A program made the position numbers and the translations under genes. The notes under the pieces are model-generated. The model was given only the letters and a program-made list of their open reading frames with translations, was not told the origin of the DNA and made no database searches. A stretch of 64,000 nt of DNA, taken from positions 1 to 64,000 of the forward strand of contig BNUH01000006.1 of NCBI GenBank assembly GCA_025997215.1, given 5' to 3'. This DNA is from Clostridia bacterium. GTDB lineage: Bacteria > Bacillota_A > Clostridia > Christensenellales > Aristaeellaceae. Shown piece after piece: positions 8,351 to 17,053 of the stretch (its first letter is position 1; the number at the start of each line of letters is the position of its first letter).

Positions 8351-9015
8351 AATTCTATAGAATCCTCCCGTGTTTTCCTTGTCAGCCGAAAGCGGCGCTC
8401 CTCATATTTAACGCCTAACGGCCCGACATATATCCCTAGCTCGTCACGGTTGGGATTCATAGCGTGCTTTATACAAACGACGATGGTTATCAGCGAGGTC
8501 GCAATCTTGGTGCCGAGCGCGGAATCCGCCACCCAAACCATCATGGCAGTGGCGATGAAGGCCGTGATGACCTTCGCGGAATCGGGGTGCACTACGATCA
8601 CAAACTTAACTATTAACATGGTTATAATCAATATACCCAGCGCGCTGGATACCGTTATCACGCCCAGCAGCGATCCGAACGACACCGACACGGCCTTGCC
8701 GCCCTTGAACCGCAGGAACGGTGAGAACGCGTGGCCAAGCACCGGCGCGGTCATCACGGGGATCAGGAATAGGCCAGTCACACCGAACACCATCACCGAC
8801 GCGAACACGGGCGCGAACGCCTTGAACACGTCCAGGAACATGCACACCAGCCCCAGGCCTTTGCCCACGGCTAAGATCGCGTTTGAACTGCCGGGGTTGT
8901 GCTCGTCGAAGTCACGCACGTCCACATGGTATATCCATTTGGGTAAAAAGTATGAATACATAATTGAGCCGGACACGAAGCCCGCGCAGCTCATTACGAC
9001 GCACGTCCACCACAT
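8347..9015 (-). CDS. plsY: PlsY-like glycerol-3-phosphate acyltransferase
   Basis: 222-residue polytopic membrane protein. PlsY transfers an acyl group from acyl phosphate to glycerol-3-phosphate, the first step of phospholipid synthesis. Family motifs are visible: SGSIMYSY near the N-terminus (usually GSIPFGY), NPGSSNAI (usually NPGATN) near residue 49, and GHAFSPFLRFKGGKAVS near residues 105-120 (usually GHxFPVFLKFKGGKGVA). The C-terminal tail is longer and more charged than in typical PlsY, so it may be a paralogue. AAAGGAGG lies 9 bases before ATG. The start overlaps the end of the UgtP-like gene by 22 bp, and its stop overlaps the following secreted-protein gene, giving a three-gene lipid operon. 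Confidence 0.78.
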   Translation of the reverse strand: MWWTCVVMSCAGFVSGSIMYSYFLPKWIYHVDVRDFDEHNPGSSNAILAVGKGLGLVCMFLDVFKAFAPVFASVMVFGVTGLFLIPVMTAPVLGHAFSPFLRFKGGKAVSVSFGSLLGVITVSSALGILIITMLIVKFVIVVHPDSAKVITAFIATAMMVWVADSALGTKIATSLITIVVCIKHAMNPNRDELGIYVGPLGVKYEERRFRLTRKTREDSIEL

Positions 9016-10124
9016 ACGACCGCGCCTCCTTTATCAAGGATTAAGGCTTGGATGAGCTGGGCGGCGTCGGCGGCTGCGGTCTGGCTGACATGGCGCGATT
9101 GCGCGTCGAGCATGCGCTGTCGGGCCTGTTCATCGGCCAGGAGCGAGACGGCTGCGTCCACGGATTGCAAGGCGGTGTTCGCCAGCAAACCCATGCCCAT
9201 CCGTGAGATAAAGGCCGCGTTGCGCGCCTCTCCGCCTGGGATGGGCATCGTCATCACCAGCGGAACACGCTTGACCATGGCCTCGGTCGTGGTCAGGCCG
9301 CCGGGTTTGGTGAGGAGTACGTCGGCGGCATCCATCAGCGTGTCGATCTGGTCGGTGAAGGGCAGCGCCATAACGCCGGGAATAACCTGGGTTTGGCAGA
9401 ATGCGTCGGCGTTTGTGCCGCAGACCGCGACGGTCTGCGCGTCCGGGACGCGGCGCGACAGTTCGGCCGCTATATTTGGGATGCTGCCGAAGCCCATGCT
9501 GCCGCCCATCACGACGAAAACCTTTTCCTTTTGAATACCCAGGAGTACGCGGGCCTCGGCCTTCGGCATCCGCTGGGCGAATCGCGCGCTGACGGGGATG
9601 CCCAGCGGCGCTAGCTTCGCGCGGTCCATGCCCCTGGCCGCGCACTCATCGGCGACGGCTTCGTCGGCTACGATGTAGCGGTCGAGCGTGCATTCCTCCC
9701 AAAATGGACTGCAGGAGTAGTCGGTGATTATACCTATAGACGGGATATCCAACCCATACCGCGAGCGGATGAAGCTCACCGCGTGCGCGGAGAACATATG
9801 CGGACACACGATGGCGTCAGGCTGGCAGTCCTGTATCCGCTGATACACCGACCGTGCGTACAATGCATTGGCGTAATACACGGGCGAGTGCCGCTTGCTG
9901 GAGCTGATATGTTCGGCTAGGCTATACAGCGCGCCGAAAAACTTCGGTACGCGATGCACCGCAGCGTCGTATAATCGCGAAACGGTCTGGGACTTCTGCT
10001 TGCCCGTGTTGAGGACATCCTCCACCAACGCGGTTATGCCCAGCGCTTCGAGGGATTCCTTCACCGCCTGGGATGCGCAGTTGTGGCCCTGGCCGGTATT
10101 GGTAGGGAGTATCAGCGTTTTCAT
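8994..10124 (-). CDS. UgtP/MGDG synthase-like glycosyltransferase (GT28)
   Basis: 376 residues from the ATG at 10124, chosen because GGAGG lies 4-5 bases upstream. The N-terminal domain begins with a strand followed by TGQGHN (residues about 9-14), a signature of the MGDG-synthase/UgtP group that glycosylates diacylglycerol using a UDP-sugar. A central VMGGSMGFG loop and the C-terminal TKPGGLTTTEAMVKRVPLV segment form the nucleotide-sugar binding site. Expected to act at the inner membrane face to make glycolipid, and possibly the anchor for lipoteichoic acid. Directly upstream of plsY with a 22-bp overlap, fitting a membrane-lipid operon. Donor sugar and processivity cannot be read. Confidence 0.8.
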   Translation of the reverse strand: MKTLILPTNTGQGHNCASQAVKESLEALGITALVEDVLNTGKQKSQTVSRLYDAAVHRVPKFFGALYSLAEHISSSKRHSPVYYANALYARSVYQRIQDCQPDAIVCPHMFSAHAVSFIRSRYGLDIPSIGIITDYSCSPFWEECTLDRYIVADEAVADECAARGMDRAKLAPLGIPVSARFAQRMPKAEARVLLGIQKEKVFVVMGGSMGFGSIPNIAAELSRRVPDAQTVAVCGTNADAFCQTQVIPGVMALPFTDQIDTLMDAADVLLTKPGGLTTTEAMVKRVPLVMTMPIPGGEARNAAFISRMGMGLLANTALQSVDAAVSLLADEQARQRMLDAQSRHVSQTAAADAAQLIQALILDKGGAVVCGGRAS

Positions 10125-10292
10125 AAAGCCTCCATTGCGCAAGCATCTTGGATACGGCTGTGCGTGTCCAACCGATTAGGTATTCGTACGCTATATGACG
10201 GCGATTCATTCACGATGTACTCTAAGCATCCGATGATTTAGTGCTCCATGCTTCGAGACAACGCCTGACTTGATGTGGGGGGCGATACCGCA

Positions 10293-10967
10293 TTAGCGGG
10301 TTGGCATTCGAAAATCTTTTAAGGCGGAGTTCAAATAATCGTTGAATGGTTTCATTGCATGAAATAAACTTGTCGCTTTACCGACAAAATCATTACTCAA
10401 AATTATGTTATCTGTAATAGGATATTCCAAATACCAGCTTTTGAATTTAAGATACTCCGCTTGTGGGTGAGTTTCATCATAACCACGAGGAATATTTTTC
10501 AAGGTTTCGCCCTTGATTGCAAACCGAACGGAAAAATCCTGGTTCTTAACAATAGTGTCTAATTCGTCCCCATGCTCAACAATATAATCTCTAATCATTG
10601 TTGTTGCGTCCTTGAACATTGATGCGAATAACCCACCGCCTATAAAAGAGCGATTTTCGGGAGCGACAGAAATAAAGTAACCGACAGGAATAGGCAGTTT
10701 TCCCGCAGAGGAAATATGTGCACGAAACATTGGATTATACGGCGACTTATCATGGCTAAAACGGGTATCATGCACCAATTTGAACGTTAATTCTTTGGGA
10801 ATATTATGCAAGATTGTTTCGTCAAATTTGCCGATGGAGATAATCAACTCTTGAATAAGTTGCTCAAACTCGGCGTTGGCGTTTTGGAGTTGCTCTTTAT
10901 TGTCGTGATACCATTCGCGATTATTGTTGTGTTCCAAAGCGGTTAGGTATTTCAATGCATTTATCAT
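10293..10967 (-). CDS. DUF2461 family protein
   Basis: 224 residues from the ATG at 10967 (GAGGA 6 bases upstream; an ATG at 10973 is too close to it). The sequence matches my memory of DUF2461/TIGR02453: an N-terminal LTALEHNNNREWYHDNKEQ, then LTFKLVHDTRFSHDKSPY, GYFISVAPENRSFIGGG, and a terminal helix-rich part. Function of the family is unknown. Base composition is clearly AT richer than the neighbours and many Lys/Asn codons end in A/T, suggesting recent transfer. Stands alone on the minus strand. Confidence 0.85.
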   Translation of the reverse strand: MINALKYLTALEHNNNREWYHDNKEQLQNANAEFEQLIQELIISIGKFDETILHNIPKELTFKLVHDTRFSHDKSPYNPMFRAHISSAGKLPIPVGYFISVAPENRSFIGGGLFASMFKDATTMIRDYIVEHGDELDTIVKNQDFSVRFAIKGETLKNIPRGYDETHPQAEYLKFKSWYLEYPITDNIILSNDFVGKATSLFHAMKPFNDYLNSALKDFRMPTR

Positions 10968-11159
10968 TCTCATTCCTCATCAAACTTAGTTGATTGATTT
11001 TGAGCTAGTGCCAAACTCATTCCAACAATAGTATTCTATCAAAACTTGTCATAATAATCAAGCCCGAATTTGCTAAAACCATAGCGTGTTTTACGTTGAC
11101 GAAGCCATGTCGGATATAGTAGAATACGGTCAACATATAGTTCAAGGGGTGAATTCATT

Positions 11160-11726
11160 ATGATCGATAATGATCGCGATGCTGCATGGCTGCTGCTGAA
11201 TGAGTACAACCAGGACGCGTTCCACCTGCTCCATTCCCAGATAATGGAAGGCGTGATGCGCTGGTTCGCCAACGATCTGGGTTATGCCGACGAAGCGACG
11301 TTCTGGGCGAACGTCGGGTTGCTTCACGACCTGGACTTTGAGCGGTTCCCCGACCGCCATTGCGAGGCGTGCCAGCCCATACTGAATGAGCGCGGCTACA
11401 GCGGTCGATTCATCCGCGCCGTGGCCAGCCATGGGTATGGCTTGACGGGTATGGAGCTGCCCGCGCCGGAACACCAGATGGAGAAGGTACTCTTCGCCGT
11501 CGACGAGTTAACGGGTCTGATCGGCGCGACCGCGCGCATGCGCCCTAGCAAGAGCGTCGGCGACTTGGAGGTATCCTCCGTCGTCAAGAAATTCAAGACG
11601 CCTAAATTTGCCGCGGGATGCAGCCGGGATGTCATCCAACGGGGCGCGGATCAGCTGGGCTGGACGCTGGAGGAGCTGATCGACAAGACGATCCTCGCGA
11701 TGCGCGCTTGCGACGTCTGCGACTAA
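11160..11726 (+). CDS. HD-domain phosphohydrolase
   Basis: 188 residues. The metal-binding HD pattern is visible: H25 in FHLLHSQ, H56-D57 in GLLHDLDFERFP, a His in VASHGYG near residue 90 and D115 in AVDELTG. This corresponds to the HDIG-type small hydrolases with nucleotide or phosphate-ester substrates; the substrate is unknown. A helical C-terminus (SKSVGDLEVSSVVKKFK, then LEELIDKTILAMR) is typical of the subfamily. AAGGGGTG lies about 10 bases before ATG. Single-gene unit between two minus-strand genes. Confidence 0.8.
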   Translation: MIDNDRDAAWLLLNEYNQDAFHLLHSQIMEGVMRWFANDLGYADEATFWANVGLLHDLDFERFPDRHCEACQPILNERGYSGRFIRAVASHGYGLTGMELPAPEHQMEKVLFAVDELTGLIGATARMRPSKSVGDLEVSSVVKKFKTPKFAAGCSRDVIQRGADQLGWTLEELIDKTILAMRACDVCD

Positions 11727-11747
11727 ACCTTCCTAATTTATATGTGT

Positions 11748-12155
11748 TCATTTTGCGTTATGCACCCCGCACCATGACGCTATCTCCGTGATGAGTTCCA
11801 GCGGGAGCGGCTTGCTGTTCGGCAGCTGGATGCCGCCCTTACTGGTCTTGAGGCCGACCAGTTTGTCGGCGAACACTGTCGTGGCCTCGCCGCCCGGGAA
11901 CAGCCCGATGTGCTTCTTGAATGCTGCGAAGTGGATCAGGTTCTGCCCCTTCCAGAATGTGGGCATCTGCCAGGAGATTTTCTCGGCGGCATCGGGCAGC
12001 GCGACCTTGATCGTGGCGTAAACCTCGAGTAGTCGCGGCTGGATGTCTGCGTCCTGTGTGGCGATGTACTCCGCGATGGTCTTGGGCGGACTGGAACAGA
12101 AGTGGTGTTGATCAATATTCTCGAACTCGCGCCCGCATTTTGGACAAATCCACAT
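11748..12155 (-). CDS. DUF1801 (YdhG-like) protein with N-terminal zinc ribbon
   Basis: 135 residues. Residues 4-20 form a short zinc finger (C4, C7, H17 or H18, C20). The rest matches DUF1801: a helix TIAEYIATQDADIQPRLLEVYATIK, then PDAAEKISWQMPTFWKGQNLIHFAAFKKHIGLFPGG, a hallmark of the frataxin-like YdhG/Fe-chaperone-like fold, and a C-terminal SKGGIQLPNSKPLP. The family function is unclear. Start supported by GGAGGTATAACTT. The zinc ribbon plus DUF1801 layout is known in several Firmicutes and may bind nucleic acid. Confidence 0.8.
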   Translation of the reverse strand: MWICPKCGREFENIDQHHFCSSPPKTIAEYIATQDADIQPRLLEVYATIKVALPDAAEKISWQMPTFWKGQNLIHFAAFKKHIGLFPGGEATTVFADKLVGLKTSKGGIQLPNSKPLPLELITEIASWCGVHNAK

Positions 12156-12176
12156 AAGTTATACCTCCACAAATAT

Positions 12177-13358
12177 TTATAACTCGTCGGGCAGCGCCAT
12201 GGTCTCGAAGAATGTGCGCATCGTGTCGGCGAGGCCTTGAACCCAGCGCAGCTTAGCGGCTGGGATGTTTCCTGCCTGCGGGTTTAAGGCATCGGACTGA
12301 CGCAGGCGTTCGGGTGGAAATTGTTGAATCTTACCATTTAACTGCTGTTCTACAAGATGCATGACCTTGGTATGGCCTATCGCCAGCTCAATGGGACAGG
12401 GATTCGGTATCCGGCCGAGGATTACGTCTAATGTTTTCATTAACTTATCCTGTACGTCGTTGGCGCTGACGCTGCCGAGGCTGGCGGTGTGACCGTCCGG
12501 CTGTGTGATGGTCAACAAATCGCCCGTCTTGCCGAGTTCGCCGAAGCGTGCCTCGCCGCGTTCAAACGTGTACGTGAGCACGGGATTCTGCAGTTCGTCA
12601 CGCGCGATGGCGTGGGAGGCCGCGAACGCCAGGGTTGCGCCGTTCGTCAGCTTGATTTTCATGCAAACGCTGTCGAATGTCTCGATGTCGTTCGCGCGGG
12701 CGGCGCGCGCGCTGATGCTGTCGATGTCAACGCCGTTTTCGCCATAGTCCGCAAGCCATAGCATATTCATTAGATAATGCGCGGTCGCGTTGGACGCCAC
12801 GTTGTCGAATACCGCGTGGCCGTCCGGCATGAACCGCTTTCCGGCCCAGCCAACGCCGCGATGGTAGTAGGTTTCGTCGCGCGGCCATAACACCAGCGCA
12901 CGCAGGGTCAGCGGCAAACCGTACTCGCCTGAACGCAGCGCTGATTTCAAGTTTTGCATAGCCTCGTTGAAGCACCATTGGTAGCCGATTACCAGTTCAC
13001 GTTGAGCGGCGTCGCGGGCTGCAAGTATGGATTGAGCGGCTTCCAGCGTCGGCGCGAGGGGCTTTTCGAGCAGGACGTGGCTGCCGTGGTTCAGGCAGTA
13101 TGCCGCCTGTTCAGCGTGGAAGGGTGTCGGGCTGCACACGATCGCCAGGTCGGGCGGGTGGTGCGCGTAACATTCGGGGAGAGTGGCGAATACGGGCACG
13201 TCGGCGTTAGTTAAACGTTCATAACCTTCATCTGCGGGGAATGGATCCACCGCGCCAAGGAACCGCACACGCCGTAGGCCTTCCTCCGATAGCAATGCTT
13301 TCACATAATTAAGCGCGTACCCGCCGATGCCCACCAATACCGCGCTGAGCTGTTCCAT
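12177..13358 (-). CDS. Gfo/Idh/MocA family oxidoreductase
   Basis: 393 residues. N-terminal Rossmann fold with VGIGGYALNYVKALL (residues about 9-23) for NAD(P) binding, the IVCSPTPFHAEQAAYCLNHG segment, and the diagnostic EKPLAPT near residue 97, followed by QWCFNEAMQNLKSALRSGEYG of the C-terminal alpha/beta domain. Such enzymes oxidise or reduce sugars or sugar derivatives. The substrate is not predictable. A GGAGGTATAAGG site sits before ATG. It is 22 bp downstream of no other enzyme and stands alone, ending close to the DUF1801 gene start. Confidence 0.85.
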   Translation of the reverse strand: MEQLSAVLVGIGGYALNYVKALLSEEGLRRVRFLGAVDPFPADEGYERLTNADVPVFATLPECYAHHPPDLAIVCSPTPFHAEQAAYCLNHGSHVLLEKPLAPTLEAAQSILAARDAAQRELVIGYQWCFNEAMQNLKSALRSGEYGLPLTLRALVLWPRDETYYHRGVGWAGKRFMPDGHAVFDNVASNATAHYLMNMLWLADYGENGVDIDSISARAARANDIETFDSVCMKIKLTNGATLAFAASHAIARDELQNPVLTYTFERGEARFGELGKTGDLLTITQPDGHTASLGSVSANDVQDKLMKTLDVILGRIPNPCPIELAIGHTKVMHLVEQQLNGKIQQFPPERLRQSDALNPQAGNIPAAKLRWVQGLADTMRTFFETMALPDEL

Positions 13359-13523
13359 ATCCTTATACCTCCGCGTTAGGTTTACGCCCGTCCATCGGTA
13401 ATTTCCACCTGAATAGGATATAGCGCGGCGCGGATATTGTCAAGAAAGCCGCGGCATTCGCCGACAATTTGCCACATACGGAAATGATTACTATATATAA
13501 CTCTAAAAAATCCCAGCCAGGCA

Positions 13524-13552
13524 TTGACAACCAGTGGCAGAAATGTTAATAT
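13524..13552 (+). promoter_or_regulatory. Upstream sigma-A-like promoter (P1) of the LCP operon
   Basis: TTGACA (13524-13529), 17-bp spacer, TAATAT (13547-13552), near consensus. It is followed 60 bp later by a second promoter; both point to the LCP gene. The 319-bp gap 13359-13677 holds these two promoters and no credible gene. Confidence 0.6.
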
Positions 13553-13609
13553 TAACATGTATTTGAGGTTTCCGGCGTTGCCGTATAGATTGGGAAGTGT
13601 CAAAAAGTG

Positions 13610-13638
13610 TTGACAACCTTTTCAATTGGTGGTATACT
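13610..13638 (+). promoter_or_regulatory. Main sigma-A promoter (P2) of the LCP operon
   Basis: TTGACA (13610-13615), 17-bp spacer, TATACT (13633-13638). Followed by a GGAAGG/GGGGAAGGTG ribosome binding region and the ATG at 13678. Confidence 0.75.
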
Positions 13639-13677
13639 CTGGAAGGTTTTCGCCCCAGGAAATGGGGAAGGTGATGT

Positions 13678-14724
13678 ATGGCAAGAGACAGACGCGTCCA
13701 CAAGCGGACAATACTGCTGACTGCCCTGGGTTTGGTTGGCATTGTTGTTATAGTAGCGGTCATATATAAAGTGGCGCTTGACCGCGAGACGGCAGCCCGT
13801 GAAGCTATCCAGATGCAGGAAATGCTCGCCAGGCAGACGACGGATAACACGAAGTATGTCGAATGGAACGGCGTGACATACAAGCCGCGCGGCAACCTGA
13901 CTACGATACTGTTCATGGGTGTGGACATGACAAGCGAGGATCTGGCGAAGGTAATGGGTTATCGCGGGCATGGGCAGACGGATTTTGTTATGCTGGCGGT
14001 TGTGGATCACGACGCCAAGACGGTCAGTCGGCTGCAGATCGACCGGGATACCATGCTTGAGATAGAGACCCTTGGTTTGTTTGGCCATGAAGCGGGGATG
14101 ATGACGGATCATCTATCGGTGCAGCATCACTATGGCGATGGCAAAGAGCAAAGCTGTGGGATGGTTGTCAGAGCGGTCAGCAGGTTGCTGATGGGTGTGC
14201 CGATAGAGCACTATATCGCGTTAAGTCTGGATTCTATCCCGAAGGTAAACGACGCTGTCGGCGGCGTGACGGTCACGCTGGAGGATGACTTCTCCCGTTT
14301 TGATCCGGAGTGGACGCTGGGCAGTACGGTGACGATGCACGGGGATCAGACGGCGTGGTTTGTACGATCGAGGATGACCGTAGGCGATGGTTCGAATGCC
14401 TCGCGTATGAATCGCCAGAATCAGTTTCTAGACAAGCTGGCTGTCATGGTTAAGGACAAGATCAAAGAGACACCGGCATTTGTCGGTACTTTGTTCAATA
14501 CATTGGGTGCCTCCCTGGTAACGGATATGACCCGCGGGCGGATCATCAACGAGGCAAACCGCGCGTTAGATTACCAGGTGTTGGCGATGGATCAGTTGCC
14601 AGGCGAACACATTGTCAGTGGCTATGGGTTTGTGGAGTTTTACCCACAACAATCTGCCATCGAGCAATGGGTTATGGATACATTCTGTTCGCCAGTGGAA
14701 GGAGGTGGGCAGACGTATCAATAG
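13678..14724 (+). CDS. LytR-CpsA-Psr (LCP) family protein
   Basis: 348 residues: a basic N-terminus, one membrane anchor (about residues 12-31) and an extracytoplasmic LCP domain (about 75-275). Visible family elements: TTILFMGVDM at the start of the domain, QTDFVMLAVVDHDAKTVSRLQIDRDTML (substrate-binding Asp and Arg), VPIEHYIALSLDSIPKVNDAVGGVTV, and WFVRSRM with RMNRQNQFL. LCP enzymes attach undecaprenyl-linked glycopolymers to peptidoglycan or regulate the process. First gene of an operon with a Wzz-like protein and a tyrosine kinase, so it probably acts on an exopolysaccharide or wall polymer. Confidence 0.88.
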   Translation: MARDRRVHKRTILLTALGLVGIVVIVAVIYKVALDRETAAREAIQMQEMLARQTTDNTKYVEWNGVTYKPRGNLTTILFMGVDMTSEDLAKVMGYRGHGQTDFVMLAVVDHDAKTVSRLQIDRDTMLEIETLGLFGHEAGMMTDHLSVQHHYGDGKEQSCGMVVRAVSRLLMGVPIEHYIALSLDSIPKVNDAVGGVTVTLEDDFSRFDPEWTLGSTVTMHGDQTAWFVRSRMTVGDGSNASRMNRQNQFLDKLAVMVKDKIKETPAFVGTLFNTLGASLVTDMTRGRIINEANRALDYQVLAMDQLPGEHIVSGYGFVEFYPQQSAIEQWVMDTFCSPVEGGGQTYQ

Positions 14725-14830
14725 ATACGCGGCCCTGGGGGTCTCGCTTGGTATCCACAAGGAAGTAGCCCAACAAAGGAAATCGCCAAAATGCAGCCTA
14801 GGCACAGGAGTGCCAAAAGAAGGAGGAGCT

Positions 14831-15382
14831 ATGCGCAAACAAGCTAAGGTTCTCGCTCTATTACTGGCATTGGTAATGCTGGTAGCCACGTCGTCCGTCG
14901 CTCTAGCGAGTACATTTAACCCGCTGAGCTACCATTACTATGACCAGACTGTTGTCGAAGCGCCAAACCCGGGTTCGGAATTCAAAGTTGACCCCGATGT
15001 GAAATTGGTCGATGATCTGACGGGCGAAGCCGCGAAGGTTCTGGGAAGCATCTCGTTCTTCGACGCTGCTACCCAGGCTAAGATCAAGGCACTGGGCAAT
15101 GTCAGCACGATCTATGAGTTGGTTAAGTTCACCGCTGGCGGTGATTTCAGCAGTGGACTGATTCGCTGGGCGTTCCCGTCCGGTCTGAAGGGCAAGGCAG
15201 TCGTGGCAGTGATCGGTATTGTCAAGAATGACAAAGTTGTCTCATGGACTGCATTGCCGGCTGCCATTGCTACAGCGGCTGATGGCGCGTCCAAGGGCAA
15301 GACATTCGTGCAGTTCTACATTCCGCAGGATCTATTCAAGGATATCAAGGACAACAGCGCAATCCTGGCGATCCTGGGCTAA
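14831..15382 (+). CDS. Secreted protein of unknown function in exopolysaccharide operon
   Basis: 183 residues from the ATG at 14831, supported by GAAGGAGGAG just upstream; longer in-frame starts would lie inside the LCP gene and lose the signal peptide. Signal peptide: MRKQAK then a Leu/Ala/Val core, cleavage near ALA-STFN (about residue 27). The mature part has a compact two-part look (residues 55-95 helical, 110-183 beta/alpha with GLKGKAVVAVIGIVKNDKVVSWTALPA). No family recognised. It sits between LCP and Wzz-like genes and may be part of polymer export or attachment. Confidence 0.75.
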   Translation: MRKQAKVLALLLALVMLVATSSVALASTFNPLSYHYYDQTVVEAPNPGSEFKVDPDVKLVDDLTGEAAKVLGSISFFDAATQAKIKALGNVSTIYELVKFTAGGDFSSGLIRWAFPSGLKGKAVVAVIGIVKNDKVVSWTALPAAIATAADGASKGKTFVQFYIPQDLFKDIKDNSAILAILG

Positions 15383-15417
15383 GTAAAAACGTTTCTCCAA
15401 AAAGGGGTAAGTAGAGC

Positions 15418-16257
15418 ATGGCGGAATTAGCGGTGATATCCAGGGAGACTCAGAATCGGCAGGTTGCATTGACAAACCAGCAAGTGGCACCCGTTAACCA
15501 GCAGGCTGCGGTAGAGGACGCGTCCTCTGAAATCGACCTGGTTGAGCTGTTCTACTATATGCTCGAAAAAGCGTGGATAATCGCGGTGGTCGCTATAGCG
15601 GCCGCCGCGATTACCGGGTTGTATACTCACTACTTTGTGGCCCCCACTTATGAATCCACAGCAATCTTATATGTATTGAATTCTAAAGATTCGGTTATCC
15701 AGGTGGCCGACCTGACCGTTGGCTCACAGCTGACGAATGACTATCTGCAGCTATTCAAACTGCGCACGATCAACGAGGAAGTCATCCGGAATCTTAGTCT
15801 GCCATATACCCAGTTGCAACTGCAGAAAATGGTGACTGTTACCAACCCGACGAATACGCGGCATCTTAGCATTGCCGTTCGCTCAAACGATCCGGATGAG
15901 GCGCAGTTGATAGCCAATGCGTTCGCTAAAGCCGCTCAGTCTACGATCAAAGAAAAGATGAAAAATGACGAACCAACGGAGCTTGAGGCGGCAGTCGCTT
16001 CTACAATCCCAGTCGCGCCTAGTTTGTCTAGGAATACCTTGTACGGTGGACTGGTTGGCGCGTTGCTGGTGATAGGCGTACTGTTCCTGATATTCGTTAT
16101 GGATGATAAAATAAAATCGCAGGAAGATATCTCCAAGTATTTCGGCTTGGCGACACTGGCGGTTGTGCCTGTGGTAGGTGTGCTCAATCCGAAAGCCCCT
16201 ACGCCGACGCCCATCAATAAAGGAGCGAAGGTTCGCAGGAGGAAGACAAGCATATGA
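15418..16257 (+). CDS. Wzz/YveK-like polysaccharide chain-length and kinase-modulator protein
   Basis: 279 residues. Two membrane segments (about 41-62 and 207-229) flank an extracellular Wzz domain with APTYESTAILYVLN near residues 78-92, typical of this family. The C-terminal cytoplasmic tail activates the cognate tyrosine kinase, encoded immediately downstream with a 4-bp overlap (ATGA). It is the Gram-positive, split form of the Wzc co-polymerase. GTAAGTAGAGC precedes the ATG; the site is weak. Confidence 0.88.
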   Translation: MAELAVISRETQNRQVALTNQQVAPVNQQAAVEDASSEIDLVELFYYMLEKAWIIAVVAIAAAAITGLYTHYFVAPTYESTAILYVLNSKDSVIQVADLTVGSQLTNDYLQLFKLRTINEEVIRNLSLPYTQLQLQKMVTVTNPTNTRHLSIAVRSNDPDEAQLIANAFAKAAQSTIKEKMKNDEPTELEAAVASTIPVAPSLSRNTLYGGLVGALLVIGVLFLIFVMDDKIKSQEDISKYFGLATLAVVPVVGVLNPKAPTPTPINKGAKVRRRKTSI

Positions 16258-16982
16258 ATCAGATCAACTTGACCAAGTTACCAGTGCTGGATTACCCGAC
16301 GACGGAGGCGCTCAATACCCTGTGCACAAACATCTCCTTCTCCGGGAAAAGTACCCGTGTTATAATGAATACCAGCTGCCGCGCGGGTGAGGGTAAGTCG
16401 TTCCTGACGATGAACCTGATGCGGGCATTAGCGGGCGAGGGCAAGAACGTCGTTTTGGTTGACGCTGATATTCGCCGTTCGACGATCGTTAAGACATATG
16501 CCGAGAATCCTGCACTGAAGCCGAAGGGGTTGGCTCACTACCTAGCTGATCTGTGCAGCTGGGAGGATATACTCTATCAGACGAATATCGAAGGCGCATA
16601 CCTCATATTCCATGGCCGTTCCGTCGCGAATCCGCACGCGCTTCTGACGACGGATAAGCTGAACCAGCTGATAACGCAGTTGTTGCGATCATTCGATATT
16701 GTTCTTGTGGATACGCCGCCTATCGGGTTGGTTGTTGATGCGGCAGAGATTGCCAAATGCTGTCACGGTGTGTTGCTGACGGTCACGAATGGCGTTATCA
16801 CGCGCAAAGAATTGTCGGATGCCGTCGCGCAGATACAGCGAACTGGCTGCCCGATTCTGGGTGTCGTCATGAATAAAGTTACATTCGACACGCATAGTTC
16901 ACGCAGTCATTATTATAAGACGTATTACAGCCACTATAAGAGTGGGTATTACGGGGAAAAAGAGAAGAGTTCGGCTGGCTGA
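16254..16982 (+). CDS. CpsD/CapB-type bacterial tyrosine kinase (BY-kinase)
   Basis: 242 residues. Walker A GEGKS (45-49) in CRAGEGKS, Walker A' LVDADIRRS (68-76), and Walker B VLVDTPP (around 148-154) define the P-loop tyrosine kinase. The C-terminus is the autophosphorylation cluster, rich in Tyr (HYYKTYYSHYKSGYY, about residues 219-233). With the Wzz-like protein it makes a complex at the membrane controlling chain length and export of exopolysaccharide. Starts within the end of the wzz gene, so the pair is coupled. Confidence 0.92.
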   Translation: MNQINLTKLPVLDYPTTEALNTLCTNISFSGKSTRVIMNTSCRAGEGKSFLTMNLMRALAGEGKNVVLVDADIRRSTIVKTYAENPALKPKGLAHYLADLCSWEDILYQTNIEGAYLIFHGRSVANPHALLTTDKLNQLITQLLRSFDIVLVDTPPIGLVVDAAEIAKCCHGVLLTVTNGVITRKELSDAVAQIQRTGCPILGVVMNKVTFDTHSSRSHYYKTYYSHYKSGYYGEKEKSSAG

Positions 16983-17053
16983 GAATGCGGCTGAAGTTGG
17001 CATTGCTGATTGTTAATTGCGCCCCGGGGTTTGGTTACGAGGAAACGAAGGAT

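Noticed and set aside
13382..13603. ORF on the minus strand in the LCP promoter region
   Set aside because: No ribosome binding site, no family resemblance, and it overlaps the two promoters of the LCP gene.
14612..14830. Longer N-terminus for the secreted protein at 14831
   Set aside because: It would overlap the LCP gene and remove the signal peptide; GGAGGAG supports the ATG at 14831.
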